Source: Melastoma dodecandrum
Lineage: Eukaryota; Streptophyta; Magnoliopsida; Myrtales; Melastomataceae
Direction of reading: 5' to 3'
DNA length: 64,000 nucleotides
Assembly: GCA_029817715.1 (NCBI GenBank)
Contig: JARUPY010000396.1
Location: 62,001 to 126,000 of the forward strand
Position numbers and translations under genes: made by a program. The notes under the pieces were generated by a model. It made no database searches. It was given only the letters and a program-made list of their open reading frames with translations, and was not told the DNA's origin. Numbering within the stretch: the stretch's first letter is position 1; each line of letters opens with the position of its first letter. Below are positions 23,217 through 34,397 of this stretch, in pieces.

Positions 23217-23810
23217 AGCTCTGACCATTGTGCTTTTAATGTGTTGGTGTAATATTGCATGCGATTTATGCAAAAGAATACGACTCGGACCCGATTGCAT
23301 TGTGTTGGAGAATGGGGGAAATGGTGCCAGAGTTTTGCTGTTTTTTTTTTTCCTTTTTTGTTGGGTTTCACTCAATATTATTACTGTTTTTTCCTTGTCT
23401 TCTCGTTATGAAGTCACAGGTGTGTCCTGGTTAGTAGGAATGACAATGAGTTACAAGCTGCGAGTTCCTTCGTTGAAAATTGAACCCAAAGTTTGTAATC
23501 GCGAATTATTCCTAGAACTTGTAACAAAATCACTTATGTCGTTTTCATTTTATTTCGACCTTATTTGTCTCCCCACCCTCGTCTCCCTCGTCTCCCTAAC
23601 TCGACCCTGAGTCCTCTCTCAAGCCCGACCCAAACTTCTCCCAGCCCACGACCTTGGTATAAGAGCTTCTCCCAAGCTCGAGCACGACCCATCGTAGCCC
23701 TAGTGGAGGTCCGACCGGGGGATTCTTGTAGTTCTTTATTAATAAGTTTGTTATTTGAATTAATTGGAACATGCGTCCATGTTGATATGTTATGTAGGGA
23801 TAAATTTGTT
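23217..23810. other. 3' flank of the PRP38-like gene
   Basis: Untranslated and intergenic sequence. TTTAATGTGTTGGTGTAATATT near 23,235 would suit a plant 3' UTR. A C-rich stretch (about 23,575-23,700) gives open frames with no recognisable domain. No further gene seen. Confidence 0.4.
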
Positions 23811-24278
23811 TGGGGATAAGGGCATGCATATGGTTAATTACGGCATCAAGTAGAAAAATTTCATTTTCTTTATTTTCTAATAGATAATTGCAGCTATAGT
23901 GAAAGACATTGTTCAATTGCACCCAATGATGTAATCTTATCTTGTATACTATACAAGTGTTAGTTATTTTTAATGTAAATGTTACTGATGATAGGAATGG
24001 AGTGAGTTATAATTCACGTATGATGAAGAGGGTTAAGTTGAATGCTCATGCAATTACGTAACTCTTGAAAAAATTGCTTAGTCAGTCAATTACTTTGGGA
24101 ACGTATTTCAAATATACTGTGAATACGACAATAATGGATTGAAGTCTTTGGAATTTATGTAGTTTGGTAGGATTAATTAATTTGGGGTTAAGGGTACGGA
24201 TATGGTTAATTACGACAACGAGTAGAAATTTTTTTTCATTTTTCTAATAGATAATTGCAGCTCCGGTGAAAGACATTG
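23811..24278 (+). repeat. tandem duplication interrupted by the Tat element
   Basis: A ~370-bp unit begins TTTGGGGATAAGGG at 23,811 and again (TTTGGGGTTAAGGG) at 24,181. The shared order is ATATGGTTAATTACG, AATAGATAATTGCAGCT, GTGAAAGACATTG. The second copy is cut at CATTG by the LTR element and resumes beyond it at 36,425 (CATTGTCCAATTG, then GAGTGAGTTATAAT-like and TTTCAAATATACT). The unit itself is not recognised. Confidence 0.8.
24274..24278. repeat. target-site duplication CATTG, left
   Basis: CATTG immediately before the LTR start TGTTCGCG equals CATTG immediately after the other LTR end (36,425-36,429). A 5-bp duplication is the signature of LTR-retrotransposon integration and fixes both ends. 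Confidence 0.9.
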
Positions 24279-25401
24279 TGTTCGCGTAAGAAAAGGATTA
24301 CGTCGGAAATATTTGGCAAAAAGACTCACAGGGATTTTATAGATGTGGTCATCAGTAAGTACTTGAAGAATTTGATTGAATGCAAACGGTTTTTACAAGA
24401 AGTAAAGAACGCTTACAGCCATAAAAGTAAAATAAGGGCAGTGGTAAAGATGTAGACTAGCTACAGTGCTCCACAAACTTGGAGCGTTGTAGTAGACTTG
24501 ATGGTGGAACGCTGCAAGCTTGCGTTCCTCGGGTGGCAGAACTTAGCTGCTAGGCTTGGTGGACTGGGTACGGCCGAGTGCTGAGACGGACGTGAGTGCC
24601 AAGGCTGTGGTGTTCTGCCCTGGCGGAAGTGTCGAAGGCGGAGGGCTGTTACCAGAGCTACGATTACTCACTCTGATGGTGGAAGTGAAGGCGGAGGGTT
24701 GTTATCAGAGCTACGGTTGCTCACTCTGATGGTGGCGGTGAAGGCGGAAGGTTCGTTATTAGAGCTACGGTTGCTCACTCTGAATGTGGAAGTGAAGACC
24801 AATGAAACCTTAAGGGTCTCGCCCAGGTCAGGGAATCCTAACAACTACGATAAGGGATGACGAGCAAAATAAGCTTCTGTTGGCTGTTTTGATCGTGATT
24901 TTCTCTGGGAAAGATTTCCTCCTTTTATACTCGGTCTGTTATGACCTTCTGAAAATCTTTCAGACTCAACTCACCCCAAGAATCTCGGAATTAACTGATT
25001 CTCACTTATTTGATCGTGGATCAGCTCCTCTGACTTCGGGTTTAATTGATTGTCTTTAATACGTGTGCTAGTGTTATGCGTGGGTAACAAGTCTCAATTA
25101 TCTCGGGGCCGTGGAACCGTTTTCCTTTGACACGTGTCCATGGCAGGCGCAGGCCTATAATATTAATATCCTCTATAGGCGCAAGCCTGTAGACTTTGTG
25201 TCGCAGGCGCAAGCCTGTAGACTTCGTGTCCCAGGCGCAAGCCTGTAGACTTCGTGTCCCAGGCGCAGGCCCTTGATTATAAGGTTACTATTCTGCTTCT
25301 GTAGACTTCCTCCTGTAGGCGCAAGCCTGATATGTTTGTCTCGCTGTGGGCTTTTGTGGGCTTTATCAGAACTAGGCCCAAGATTTTCTATGGTGTCAAC
25401 A
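24279..25401 (-). repeat. 3' LTR of the Tat element (1,123 bp)
   Basis: Starts TGTTCGCG and ends GTCAACA. It aligns along its length with 35,357-36,424 with scattered substitutions. It has three copies of a 28-bp unit (AGGCGCAAGCCTGTAGACTT plus CGTGTCCC) around 25,170-25,262 where the other LTR has one, which accounts for the 55-bp length difference. Confidence 0.95.
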
Positions 25402-25418
25402 TAAGCCCCCTTTTTTTG
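25402..25418 (-). promoter_or_regulatory. polypurine tract
   Basis: The minus strand reads AAAAAAAGGGGGCTTA directly before the 3' LTR. This is the expected primer for plus-strand DNA synthesis and confirms minus-strand orientation. Confidence 0.85.
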
Positions 25419-25626
25419 CTAAGGGGACTTCCGTCGCCTGAGCATCTGTGACAAAACTTGTGTCACAAGATACCCCTTCATCTCCTATGCTAGGAGAACA
25501 CTCATTATCTCCGCGTTTAAAGAAACCCTTTGTCTTCTCGCCAAAGAAAATTCTTTCGTCTTCTTTTCTTTAGGTTTTCTGAAAAAAATCCTTCGTACGC
25601 CCTTCGAAAACACTAGTTTCTTGACG

Positions 25627-28319
25627 ATGTCCAAGCTTTCTTCCGTTCAATGGCATGCCCACCGCACCGGTCCTTATGGTATGTTTCCACCGGGCGAGAG
25701 TGGGTTAACAATGGGTCATGTTCTTGCCCCTTCTCTTTTCCCTGAGACGGTCCCCCATGAATATCTGCTCACCGAGACTCCATCCCTATCTGTCGCAAGA
25801 ACTTTATAGATCCTCTGAATTGGGAGAAGAAAAGCAGTTTCCTTTGCTTTCCATCTGTGGATAAGTCGACATTGCACAAGTGGTTTGACACTTGGCTTGC
25901 GAAACTGGAGCGCAAGCTGAAGGTTTACGACCTGTGGTCATTTGCTCGACTGTCGATTGCCGGGAAGCGCTGCGACCCCCGGGTTTGCGCGAGTCTTCTT
26001 CCTTTCTGGAACGACTCAATTAACTGCTTTTACTTCCCTGAGGGACCCATGAGTGTGACCTTGGAAGATATTTCCTTTCTGACGGGGAGTCAAGTGACGG
26101 GTCTTCCAGTTCGTCTTTATCTCTCTAATGGAGATTCCAACCTCCTGAAATGCTCCAAATTCTAAGCCCAGCTCAAAGACATTTGGAGAAATCCTTTAGC
26201 GACTGGGGAAAGGCTGAGGAGGTAGAATTTTACAGTGTGTGGCTAAGCAAGTATGTTTTTTGTTTTGCCGGTAAGCGCGTTCCAAAGTTGGTTTATGGGA
26301 TAGCCAACTTTTTAAGTTCAGCACCGCCCAAACCAGTTGCCTGGGCTCCATTCTTCTTAGGGTTAGTCTACCAAGGTTTGCACAAGGTGACAACATGTAG
26401 CAATCCCTTCCCAAAGTATCCAGTTGGTGGTCCTTTATGGCTTGTCCACCTGTGGTCTTGTGTGTGGATGCCCGGACTTACAGCGTATAAGATGTCTTCC
26501 GGTGCAACTTCAGTTCCATGTCATGGGATGCACATTGGGTTCCTTTTCCAACTGGCCATCGAATTCTGAAGCGTCGCCAGAAGCTTACTTCGAGTCCATA
26601 CTAGGACTCGGTACTGACCTGTAGAGACCTTATCTGTGTGATAGAAGGGGGTTATTCTTTCGAAGTCTACAACCCTCAGCTCTGTGCGCGACAGATAGGA
26701 TTTGTGCAGAGTTCTTCAGTGCCCTTTGTTGACACACCCAACCTTGAACTCCAAACGAGGGCCACCATCTCCTATCCAAAGGAGACCCTTGAGTTCGCTT
26801 TGGCTAAGAAAGCGGAACTCCTGCGCATGGAATTTCCTCTTGAATCCACCTCAGTGTCTGCCACAGAGCTTTTTTCTGTTCAGTGGGCGATCTCTTTCGA
26901 CATCTTATTGAAGCAGATGTCTTTTCTCCGGACTTCGACGGAACCTGACCTCCACCTTACTTCTGATATGATGTTGAAAGCGGGGTACAGGTTACCTCAA
27001 AGTATACTTTTAAGTTTTTCCCTTGATTCAGATTTCGAGCTCCTCATTAACAATGAACCACAGTTCTGAACGTAGGTTCTGAGAATTCTTTATCAGAAAG
27101 CGACCCTTCTGCTCCGGTCAGGCGTCGAACTCGTCAGAGTCGACCTACTCTTGCCTTTAAGGGCAAGCAGATTAAGGAGGAAGCCACTAGTAAGCGCAAG
27201 GCTCCTATCCCTGAATCATCCGATTCTGATGAAGTTCCAATTGCGACCTCCTTCAAACGCCGCCGTCCTGCTGTTCCAGCTCCAATTCCTACTTCTGTTA
27301 AGGACCCTGAGCCCTCTCCTGTGAGGTAGACTATGCTTTTGTTACTACATGGTGAGGTTCTGCCTGCGTTAACTGTGTAATGTTGGTTTGCAGTGAATCA
27401 GATAGAACCCCGCGTCCGTCCTTCGGGGCCGGCCAAGAAACTGAGTCTTTACAGAGAACGGTATGACCCTGTGTCAACATTTTCTTTCGTGCTATATAGG
27501 CTAAATGTCCTTTTCTTCCTCAGAGCCCGGTCTTACCCTTGGATTTTGACCCCGAAGAAGAGGTTTTTGAGGAAGCTGGTTCGCCTCCTCTTGCTGAGGT
27601 AATAGAAATAGACTTTTGTAGACTAGTTTAAAGATTGTGCTAACTGGTCTATTTTTGTTTGTAGTCAATTCCTGCTTCCGCTCCTGTAATCTTGCCTGCC
27701 CTAACCACCGAAGAGCCACTAGAAACCCCCGCTGTTACAGCAGAGACCGTGACTCCAGGAACGACAAACATAGCCCAGTCTTCTGCTTCCAAGAGCTCAA
27801 TGCTGGTTAGCCATCCCCTGGGTCAGCCGTCAAGAGAGCCGTCAAGAAGGTGTTCCAGACATCCTGAGCGACTATGACAGCCTGATGCAGCTTGTGGATC
27901 ACGTCAGAGAGATCCTTCCCCATGAAGTTTTGTCTGAGGACCAGTTTAAGGACCTCCAGAGTTGCATTAAGGAGATTGAAGATTCTCCAGTCACCTCTAT
28001 CGAGATGCAGGCGGCGTGTGAAGAATTTAAGTTGCGTTTTTGGCCTGATTGGTCGACATACATGCAAGACATTGCGGTGGTGGATAATGCCCAGTCCAGA
28101 ATCGCTAACGTCCCGAAGAAACGTGCGGAAGAAGAGGCTGACCTACAACATCTTAGGGGGCAGAGAGAAGATTTGGCCTGCGAGCTAGCACAAGTCCAGG
28201 CCAAAATTGCGGACCTTACGGCCTTAGAGAGGGATCTCAAGGATCGAGCTTCTGCGGTGGACTCCCTGCTTACGGAAAATCTGCCACCGGCTCTGGGCAG
28301 CAGGACCAAGATGAACTGA
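25627..28319 (+). pseudogene. antisense plant-mobile-domain gene carried by the Tat element
   Basis: It runs opposite to gag-pol. Start at 25,627 (MSKLSSVQWHAHR). After a frameshift near 25,800 comes a PMD domain: STLHKWFDTWLAKLERKLKV, WNDSINCFYFPEGPMSVTLE, DISFLTGSQVTGLPV; then after a second shift (about 26,150) FYSVWLSKYVFCFAGKRV, LVYQGLHK and GGPLWLVHLW. A basic, serine-rich linker (KRKAPIPESSDSDE, 27,190-27,240) follows. Three predicted GT-AG introns (27,326-27,393, 27,461-27,523, 27,599-27,664) join exons in frame. The end (27,885-28,319) is a likely coiled coil (EEEADLQHLRGQREDLACEL). PMD proteins include MAIN/MAIL1, needed for silencing and genome stability, and many transposon-borne relatives. 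A shift near 27,820 and the two earlier ones make this copy defective. Confidence 0.75.
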
Positions 28320-28599
28320 AGTCTTGGTTTCGCTAACGGAATGCAGTCACCGTTAAGAAGACCCAGGCTAAGGTCTTAACCTTTTTGTTGACGGACACAA
28401 CGCGTGGGGTGCCTGGATCGAGTATGTCGAGGATCATGTAGTCTGTTCTTTTCTTAGGGGTGTCAAAGAGTGATACCCTCGAACTTTTCTTTGGATGTAG
28501 ACTTCAAATCTAATTTCTTAGTCTACAGTAATAAAGCTTTACTTGGTTTAGCTTTTCACTATCTGTTCCCATAAAGATGGGCAGCGTTTGCTCAGAATC

Positions 28600-29710
28600 T
28601 TGCCATACGATTCCCAGATAGTCTTCCTATAAAGCTTCAAATATTTTCCATTGATCTTTAAAGGTTGTTTAACTCCCTCAAGAGTCGACAACCTATAGCT
28701 ATTCGCTGAAAAAGTCTCGCTGACTTGATATGGCCCTTCCCAGCTAGGGGACTATTTTCCAAGAATTTGGTCTTTAGCCCTTAGTGGTAGGATCATTTTT
28801 CAAGCCAAGTCACCGACATGAAAATGTTTGTGAACGACTCTCTTATTGTAATGATGGGCTATTCTTTGCTTATGCACCTCTATTTTGTCTACAACATGTA
28901 ACCTCTTCTTTTCTAATTCCTCCAAGGCTATGTACATGGCCTCGTCTTGTAGGCAAGGATGGCTCACACGGAGCGATTTATACCTCATCTCAATAGGTAA
29001 CACTGCGTCGTGACCATAGACTAATGCGAATGGAGTTTCTCCGGTGCTTTCACGTTTGGTAACTCTCAGAGCCCAAACAGTATCATCTAAAATTTCATGC
29101 CATTTCCTCGGATTAAGCCCGATCATCTTCTAGATATTTTTTTAATAAGCTTATTGGAAGCTTCAGCCTGTCCATTCGCCTGAGGGTAATACGGAGTAGA
29201 ATTCAGGATTGAGAAACCAAATTCTTCGGCGAATTCCTTTACGTTTAAACTATTAAAAGCTGTTCCATTATCCACGACAATATTTAGAGGAATGCTAAAG
29301 CGGTAGATAATGTTAGTCCGTAAGAAGCTAATGACCTCGCTATGGTCAACTTTCTTGTAGACTTGCGCTTCTACCCATTTGGTGAAATAGTATGTTGCTA
29401 CCAAGATGTATGCATCCCCTCGGCTAGAGTGGGGGTGTACTCCTATCACATCTAAAGCCCAAGTCCTAAAAGGCCAGGGTTTAATTACAGGGGTTAACTC
29501 GGTCGCTGGAGCGCGAGTTATGGAGCCATGTCGCTGGCATTCCTGACATCACTTGGCCATTTCGATGCAATTTTTCATCATCGATGGCCAATAAAACCCA
29601 TGTCTGTGAATGATCCAACACATTTTTATCCCCGCTTGGTGCGATCCACAGAGTCCTTCGTGGGTTTCCAACATTATTGGGGTAGCCTCATCCAAGTCTA
29701 CACACCTTAG
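28600..29710 (-). pseudogene. Tat integrase, core and C-terminal parts
   Basis: The minus strand encodes DAYILVATYYFTKWVEAQVY, IVVDNGTAFNSLNVKEFAEE (second catalytic Asp) and STPYYPQANGQAEASNKLIK (catalytic Glu). Next come RKWHEILDDTVWALRVTKRE and GETPFALVYGHDAVLPIEM, then a C-terminal WEGPYQVSETF motif near 28,740. Breaks lie near 29,125 and 28,800 (a stop just after HVGDLA). The zinc finger is in the neighbouring frame (next feature). Confidence 0.92.
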
Positions 29711-30211
29711 GAGGACTACGTTTGTATCTTTTCTGTAGAGCACGCCATCTAGAAGAACATATGACAGAGCTTGGACTTTAATTCGTCGTTTGGCTTTTTG
29801 ATTGGGATCCGCCAGAAAGTCGGCTATTGGTCTCCTCCAGTCCTTTTCTTGTTCCATTATGTCTACAGCCACGACTTTGGTCTCTGGGTGTAGATGCGAA
29901 CCTATTTCGGGTATGTTTCCCTGTTCCAGCCTGGTTTTATATCCAGATGCTAATTGAGCCAAGCTATTAGCCACCAAATTCTCTTTGCATCCTATGAATT
30001 GGAACGAGATGAGTTCGAATCCCGTAATGAGTCGTTGTACTATCTCTAGATAAGGTGATAACCTGCCCTGACAGGTGCATTCCTCATTAATTTGGTTAAT
30101 AACTAGCTGCGAATCCCCTTTGATGTAGGCGTGTTTCGCCTTTAGTGCTAAAAGTTCCTTTAGCACCGTTATCAATGCTTCGTATTCTGTCGCATTGTTG
30201 GTAGCTAACAT
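29549..30211 (-). pseudogene. Tat second RNase H and integrase zinc finger
   Basis: This frame starts in the archaeal-type RNase H: NNATEYEALITVLKELLALK (catalytic Glu), YIKGDSQLVINQINEECTCQ (Asp), ELISFQFIGCKENLVANSLA. It continues to the integrase N-terminus: DGVLYRKDTNVVLLRCVD, then HEGLCGSHQAG and GFYWPSMMKNCIEMAK (the HHCC histidines and start of the cysteine pair). A stop follows at 29,549. A second RNase H is a hallmark of the Tat clade. Confidence 0.9.
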
Positions 30212-31061
30212 GACCCATTGGGGAAATTATGTGAATTCCTATCCCAGCCCCGTTCTTAGTGGACAAACCGTCAAACCAGGCCTGCCAAACCTTCTTAGTT
30301 TCTTCTTCTCGATCTATAGACAAGGCCGGGTCGTGGTCGACTACAAAATCAGCCAATGCTTGTCCTTTAGTCGACTGCTGAGATTTATATCTCAAGTCAT
30401 ACGGGGACAGGATTAGGCTCAATTTACTAATTCGTCCGTTTAGCAATGGACTCTCAAAGAAGTACTTAATAATGGGTGATTTAGACACCACGTAGACTTC
30501 GCTGCTTCCAATGTAGTGTCTCAGCTTCATGACGACGTAGAATACTGATAGACATAACTTTTCTTTTAGGGCATATCTGCCCTCGACAGGAGTCAGTTGT
30601 CTCGATAAATAGTAAACAGCTCTTTGGCGTCCATTTTCGTCTACTTGGGCTAACATAGCCCCTATGGTAGTTTCAGTAGCCGCTACGTAGAGAATAAAAG
30701 GTTTCCCTAGTTGAGGGGGTATTAATACGGGTGGATGTGTTAGATACCTCTTTAGAGCATTGAACGCCCCTTCGTGTTTTTCCGTCCATTTGAAACTGTT
30801 TTGTCCCCTCAACAAATTACCGAATACTTCGGTCTTTCCTGCGATGTTCCCTGTGAACCTTCGCAGATAATTGATTCTACCGAGGAATGCTTGCAACTCT
30901 TTTTTGTTTCTAGGCGCGGCCAAATTTTGAATGGCTTTTTCCTTGTTCTGATCAACCTCTATACCGCGTTGGTGTACCAAGAACCCCAGAAATTGTCCGG
31001 CTTTAATACCAAAGGCGCATTTAAGCGGATTTAGTTTTAGTTGGTGTTTTGTCATCTTCAT
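30096..31061 (-). pseudogene. Tat RT C-terminus and first RNase H
   Basis: It begins in the RT thumb (HQLKLNPLKCAFGIKAGQFL, GFLVHQRGIEVDQNK), goes through the connection (PRNKKELQAFLGRINYLRRF) and into the first RNase H (PFILYVAATETTIGAMLAQV, then AVYYLSRQLTPVEGRYAL and KGQALADFVVDHDP). In the first RNase H the usual catalytic Asp position is Ala (YVAAT), as is common in Tat elements where this domain is vestigial. It ends entering the second RNase H (WQAWFDGLSTKNGAGIGI), where a frameshift near 30,210 passes to the next frame. Confidence 0.92.
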
Positions 31062-31804
31062 GAAACATTTCTGAGATGGTCTACATGGAGATCCTCTCTT
31101 GTCGACTTAACTACTATATCATCGATGTATACTTCTACCGTTTCGCCAAGAATGGCATCAAATATAGTGTTCATTGCTCGCTAATAAGTAGCGCCAACAT
31201 TCTTCAACCCGAATGGCATTACTACCCACTCGAAAATCCCTAAGGGACATCTGAATGCCGTTTTGTGTATGTCTTCCTCTGCGATGAAGATTTGATTGTA
31301 CCCAGAAAACCCATCCATAAATGACATTATCTGGTGCCCTACTGTCTTATCTACGAGATCATCTGCGATCGGCATAGGGTATTCATCTTTTGGGGTAGCG
31401 CGATTCAGATCTCTAAAATCTATACAGACTCTGATTTTACCATTCTTTTCAAGGACATGAACTATACTAGAGATCCATTCTGTATAGCGCGAGGTCCTGA
31501 TATAACCTGCCCAAAAAAGTTTTTTAACTTCTTCAAAGGCAAACTGTGTAACTTCGGTAGTCATGCGCCTACGTGCTTGCTGCACTGGCTTAAAATCCTT
31601 TTTAATAAGAAGAGTGTGTTCTACAAGACTACGGGCTAATCCTGGCATAGTGTAATCCCAGGCAAAACAGTCTTTGAATTCCTCAAGTACTCCCTTAATC
31701 GCATTAAAAAGTTCTTTATTTATAGAAGAACCGGTAAAAAGAAATCTAGGAGAGGACTCAGTTCCTAGGTTAATGCTGACCAATGGGTCGCATGGTGTCA
31801 TCAA
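31062..31804 (-). pseudogene. Tat reverse transcriptase N-terminal and catalytic part
   Basis: Motifs are KIRVCIDFRDLNRATPKDEY, FMDGFSGYNQIFIAEEDIHK (motif A, catalytic Asp present) and VVMPFGLKNVGATY. An in-frame TAG (31,181-31,183) stands where the family has glutamine, one C-to-T change from CAG. YIDD follows at 31,118-31,129, and a one-base frameshift near 31,065 leads to the next frame. The catalytic residues themselves are intact. Confidence 0.93.
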
Positions 31805-31979
31805 ATACTCACGTTCCTCTGAACCGCCTAAGTCAGTGGATACAAGCTTATTACAAGCATTAGGCGCTCTAAGCGCTTCTGAGTTTATTGAAAACCAAGA
31901 GACAGATTGACTACAGTAGCGATTTCCTTGGTAGACTTGAAGTCGTTGAAGGACATCGGCGACTGCTTCGGTTACTCAC

Positions 31980-33254
31980 TCATTCTGGTCCATAGGTCCC
32001 TTCCTTGAGGAGTCTATCGGGCTCCAACTCCGTAGTACCATCGTGCTGGTCTCTCGCTACTCCCTCTTCTTTTGGCTTGTCAGACGCCACAGGGTTCTCC
32101 CCCGAATTAACTTCTTGGAGAACCTCATCTATATCTTGAGCAAAGAGCTCATCTCCCCACCCTGTTGGAACGATCGGCCCTGTATCTGGCTTGGGGTGCG
32201 ATGTCCCGTAGTCTACAATGTAATCGATCTTTCCGGACGGCTCGCCAAGGGGCCCTACCGTAGGGTCGCCAAGCTTATAGCGCTGGTCCAGTGTGAGGTC
32301 CTTGACAGTCTTGCTTGTTTCTGCATGCAAGATACCCTTGTCACAATAGGAATATTCATCAGCCTTGATAATTTCAATTTTAGAGTCAACCCAAAGCAAC
32401 AACTCTCTATGCAACGTAGAAGGGATAACAGCAGCTTTATGGAGCCAATCGTGGCCCAATAGTGCATTAAAAGTGGGAATTATGTCTATCACGAAGAAGG
32501 CAGTTTCCCTTTCCTGGCGACCTACTTCAAGGTGCACCGAGAAAACCCCTAGGCATTCAGATTTCCTGCCGTTAAACCCACTCACTGCGACATTGGTTTT
32601 AACCAAGTCACAAGGCTTATATCTAAGCAATTTAAACCTAGATAGAGGGAGCACGTTTATAGTCGCTCTTTTGTCTACAAGGACTCTACTTACTACTGTA
32701 CCATCAAAGGTAGCAGTTATGTATAATGAATGCTTGTGTTGTTTCATGCTGTCAGATGGCTTTTCTAACCAATTTAATGGAAATCCTGCTGGGTAAACTG
32801 GAGAGCAAGGAAGAGGCACTTTACCTACTAGAGTCCTTATGTCCCGCTTACAAGCGAAGTCTACAGGCAGGGTAAGCGTATTGCAGCTCATGACTGGCCT
32901 CATTTCCCCGTCGACATCACTTGGGATCTTGCTCCGGAGTGGGGTATAGTCAAAACTTGAGCCAGGTTTTTCTGAATGGTCCGAAGACTCAATGCGCTCT
33001 GCCTCGGAGTTAACTCCATCCGCAGGTGCTCTAGCCAGTGGGGCTGCTCCTGAGAGGGTAGGCCTGGGCCTTTTGGCGACTTGACTTAGACGTTTGTCCC
33101 TCCTCTTGCGCGCCCTCGGAGGCAAAGTGGTCTTGCCCATTGCCTTCTGCCAATATTTCGAAGGGTTAACTGCTTTAATCACCCTTGATCTCTTAGAACC
33201 AAGGAGAATTTGACGTACCTCCACATAGTCACCAACAGATGGGTCGTATCCCAC
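31980..33254 (-). pseudogene. Tat gag C-terminal/protease region
   Basis: A 424-codon frame. The first part is basic and unstructured (RARKRRDKRLSQVAKRPRPT). The protease lies at about residues 175-290: TATFDGTVVSRVLVDKRATI-NVLP is the flap-to-active-site segment and FFVIDIIPTFNALLGHDWL the C-terminal hydrophobic motif. The catalytic triad, normally D-S/T-G, reads D-K-R here, so this copy is inactive. The acidic tail (DIDEVLQEVNSGENP) ends at a stop before RT. The large spacer around the protease is usual for Tat elements. Confidence 0.85.
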
Positions 33255-33533
33255 TACTGCTCGTGTGGGGAGCTACTGCGATTCTGAGCAAGTGTTGTTA
33301 GTTTCACAAGTACCTGTAGGTGTAGATCGCGCGGGTTTGACCACGATTCCTCCATTTGAGGACAAGTCGACAAGCTTGAGGAAGTACTCGACACAGCAGG
33401 AAGTGCAGAGCTGAGTAATCAGGATCTTGTTTTGAGCTATGAGCTTGCATTTCTGACAGAGCATCTTTGCTTCCAAAAACTGAGCTATTGGTGGGCCTGT
33501 CCGGATTGCTTAGATATCTACCTTAGGCATTCC

Positions 33534-34208
33534 CTATCTTGGCTTGTTCTTCCTCTCTTGTGTCCGCTCAGGCCTTTGGGCTCTACTAGAATTATCTGCT
33601 TCTGTGCTTCCAGGGCGAGACTCATCAGAATGGCTAGTCCTTTCTTGCCCTGATTTAGCACCTTGCTGGGACGAGGAGCCATTAAACTCCAGATGTCGCC
33701 TGGGGCGCTCAGGCGCATGTGGCTGTGGCTCAGGCGCTCGGCCTCGGCCTCGGCCATGTGGACCACCTCTTCCTCCTCGGTTTGCAGGTCTGTGCTCCGC
33801 GCTTGGAGGGCTTTTAAATCCCCTTTGCGAGTTGTTGGAAGTGCTTCGCGAACCTGAGGGCACTACTCCCATAGCTACTTCTTCAAGCGGGGTCAGATCG
33901 TACCAGGTATCGCTCTGATTGTTCTGGAGATACTTCCTGAAAGTATTGCATCGATCGGTGGTGTGCGTGTCATCCATATGCCAGCAGCAAAAGTTAGGCG
34001 CAACCTCCTTAACCGGACAGGTGACTACACCTTTATCAGCCAGTCGGCGAAAAAGTGCATTCGCCACTAAAGTCTCCCCGGGGATCTTTACGTCCTGCAG
34101 GGAATAATGATCAATATTAGTTTCGATGAAATTGATGTCTACATGAGCAACATCGAACATATGAATAGCTATTTCCTCATCAAAAGGTCTGTCATCGACC
34201 ATTGTCAC
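33534..34208 (-). pseudogene. Tat gag, C-terminal part
   Basis: Contains the zinc-like motif CCWHMDDTHTTDRCNTFRKY, then an Arg/Gly-rich stretch (NRGGRGGPHGRGRGRAPEPQ) suited to RNA binding. A related motif (YCKWHGSFTHTTRDC) lies just upstream (34,270-34,330) in a segment closed off by stops. Paired CxWH...HxTxxC motifs are typical of Tat/Ogre gag. Confidence 0.82.
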
Positions 34209-34397
34209 TTCGTCGACCTCAGGGAAACATAATTCCTTGGACTATATAAGGCCCTGAATTATATTCCTGAATGACAAGCAATCTCTGGTCGTATGTGTAA
34301 ACGACCCATGCCATTTGCAATAATTTCTGGTCTTTTCCCTTTCCGTCTGGGGAACTCTATGACCCGGTTTAAGTTTAATGCGCTTCTGTTGGTTGAG

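Noticed and set aside
33544..33918. 124-codon plus-strand frame opposite Tat gag
   Set aside because: It mirrors the Arg/Gly-rich gag stretch on the other strand and has no domain.
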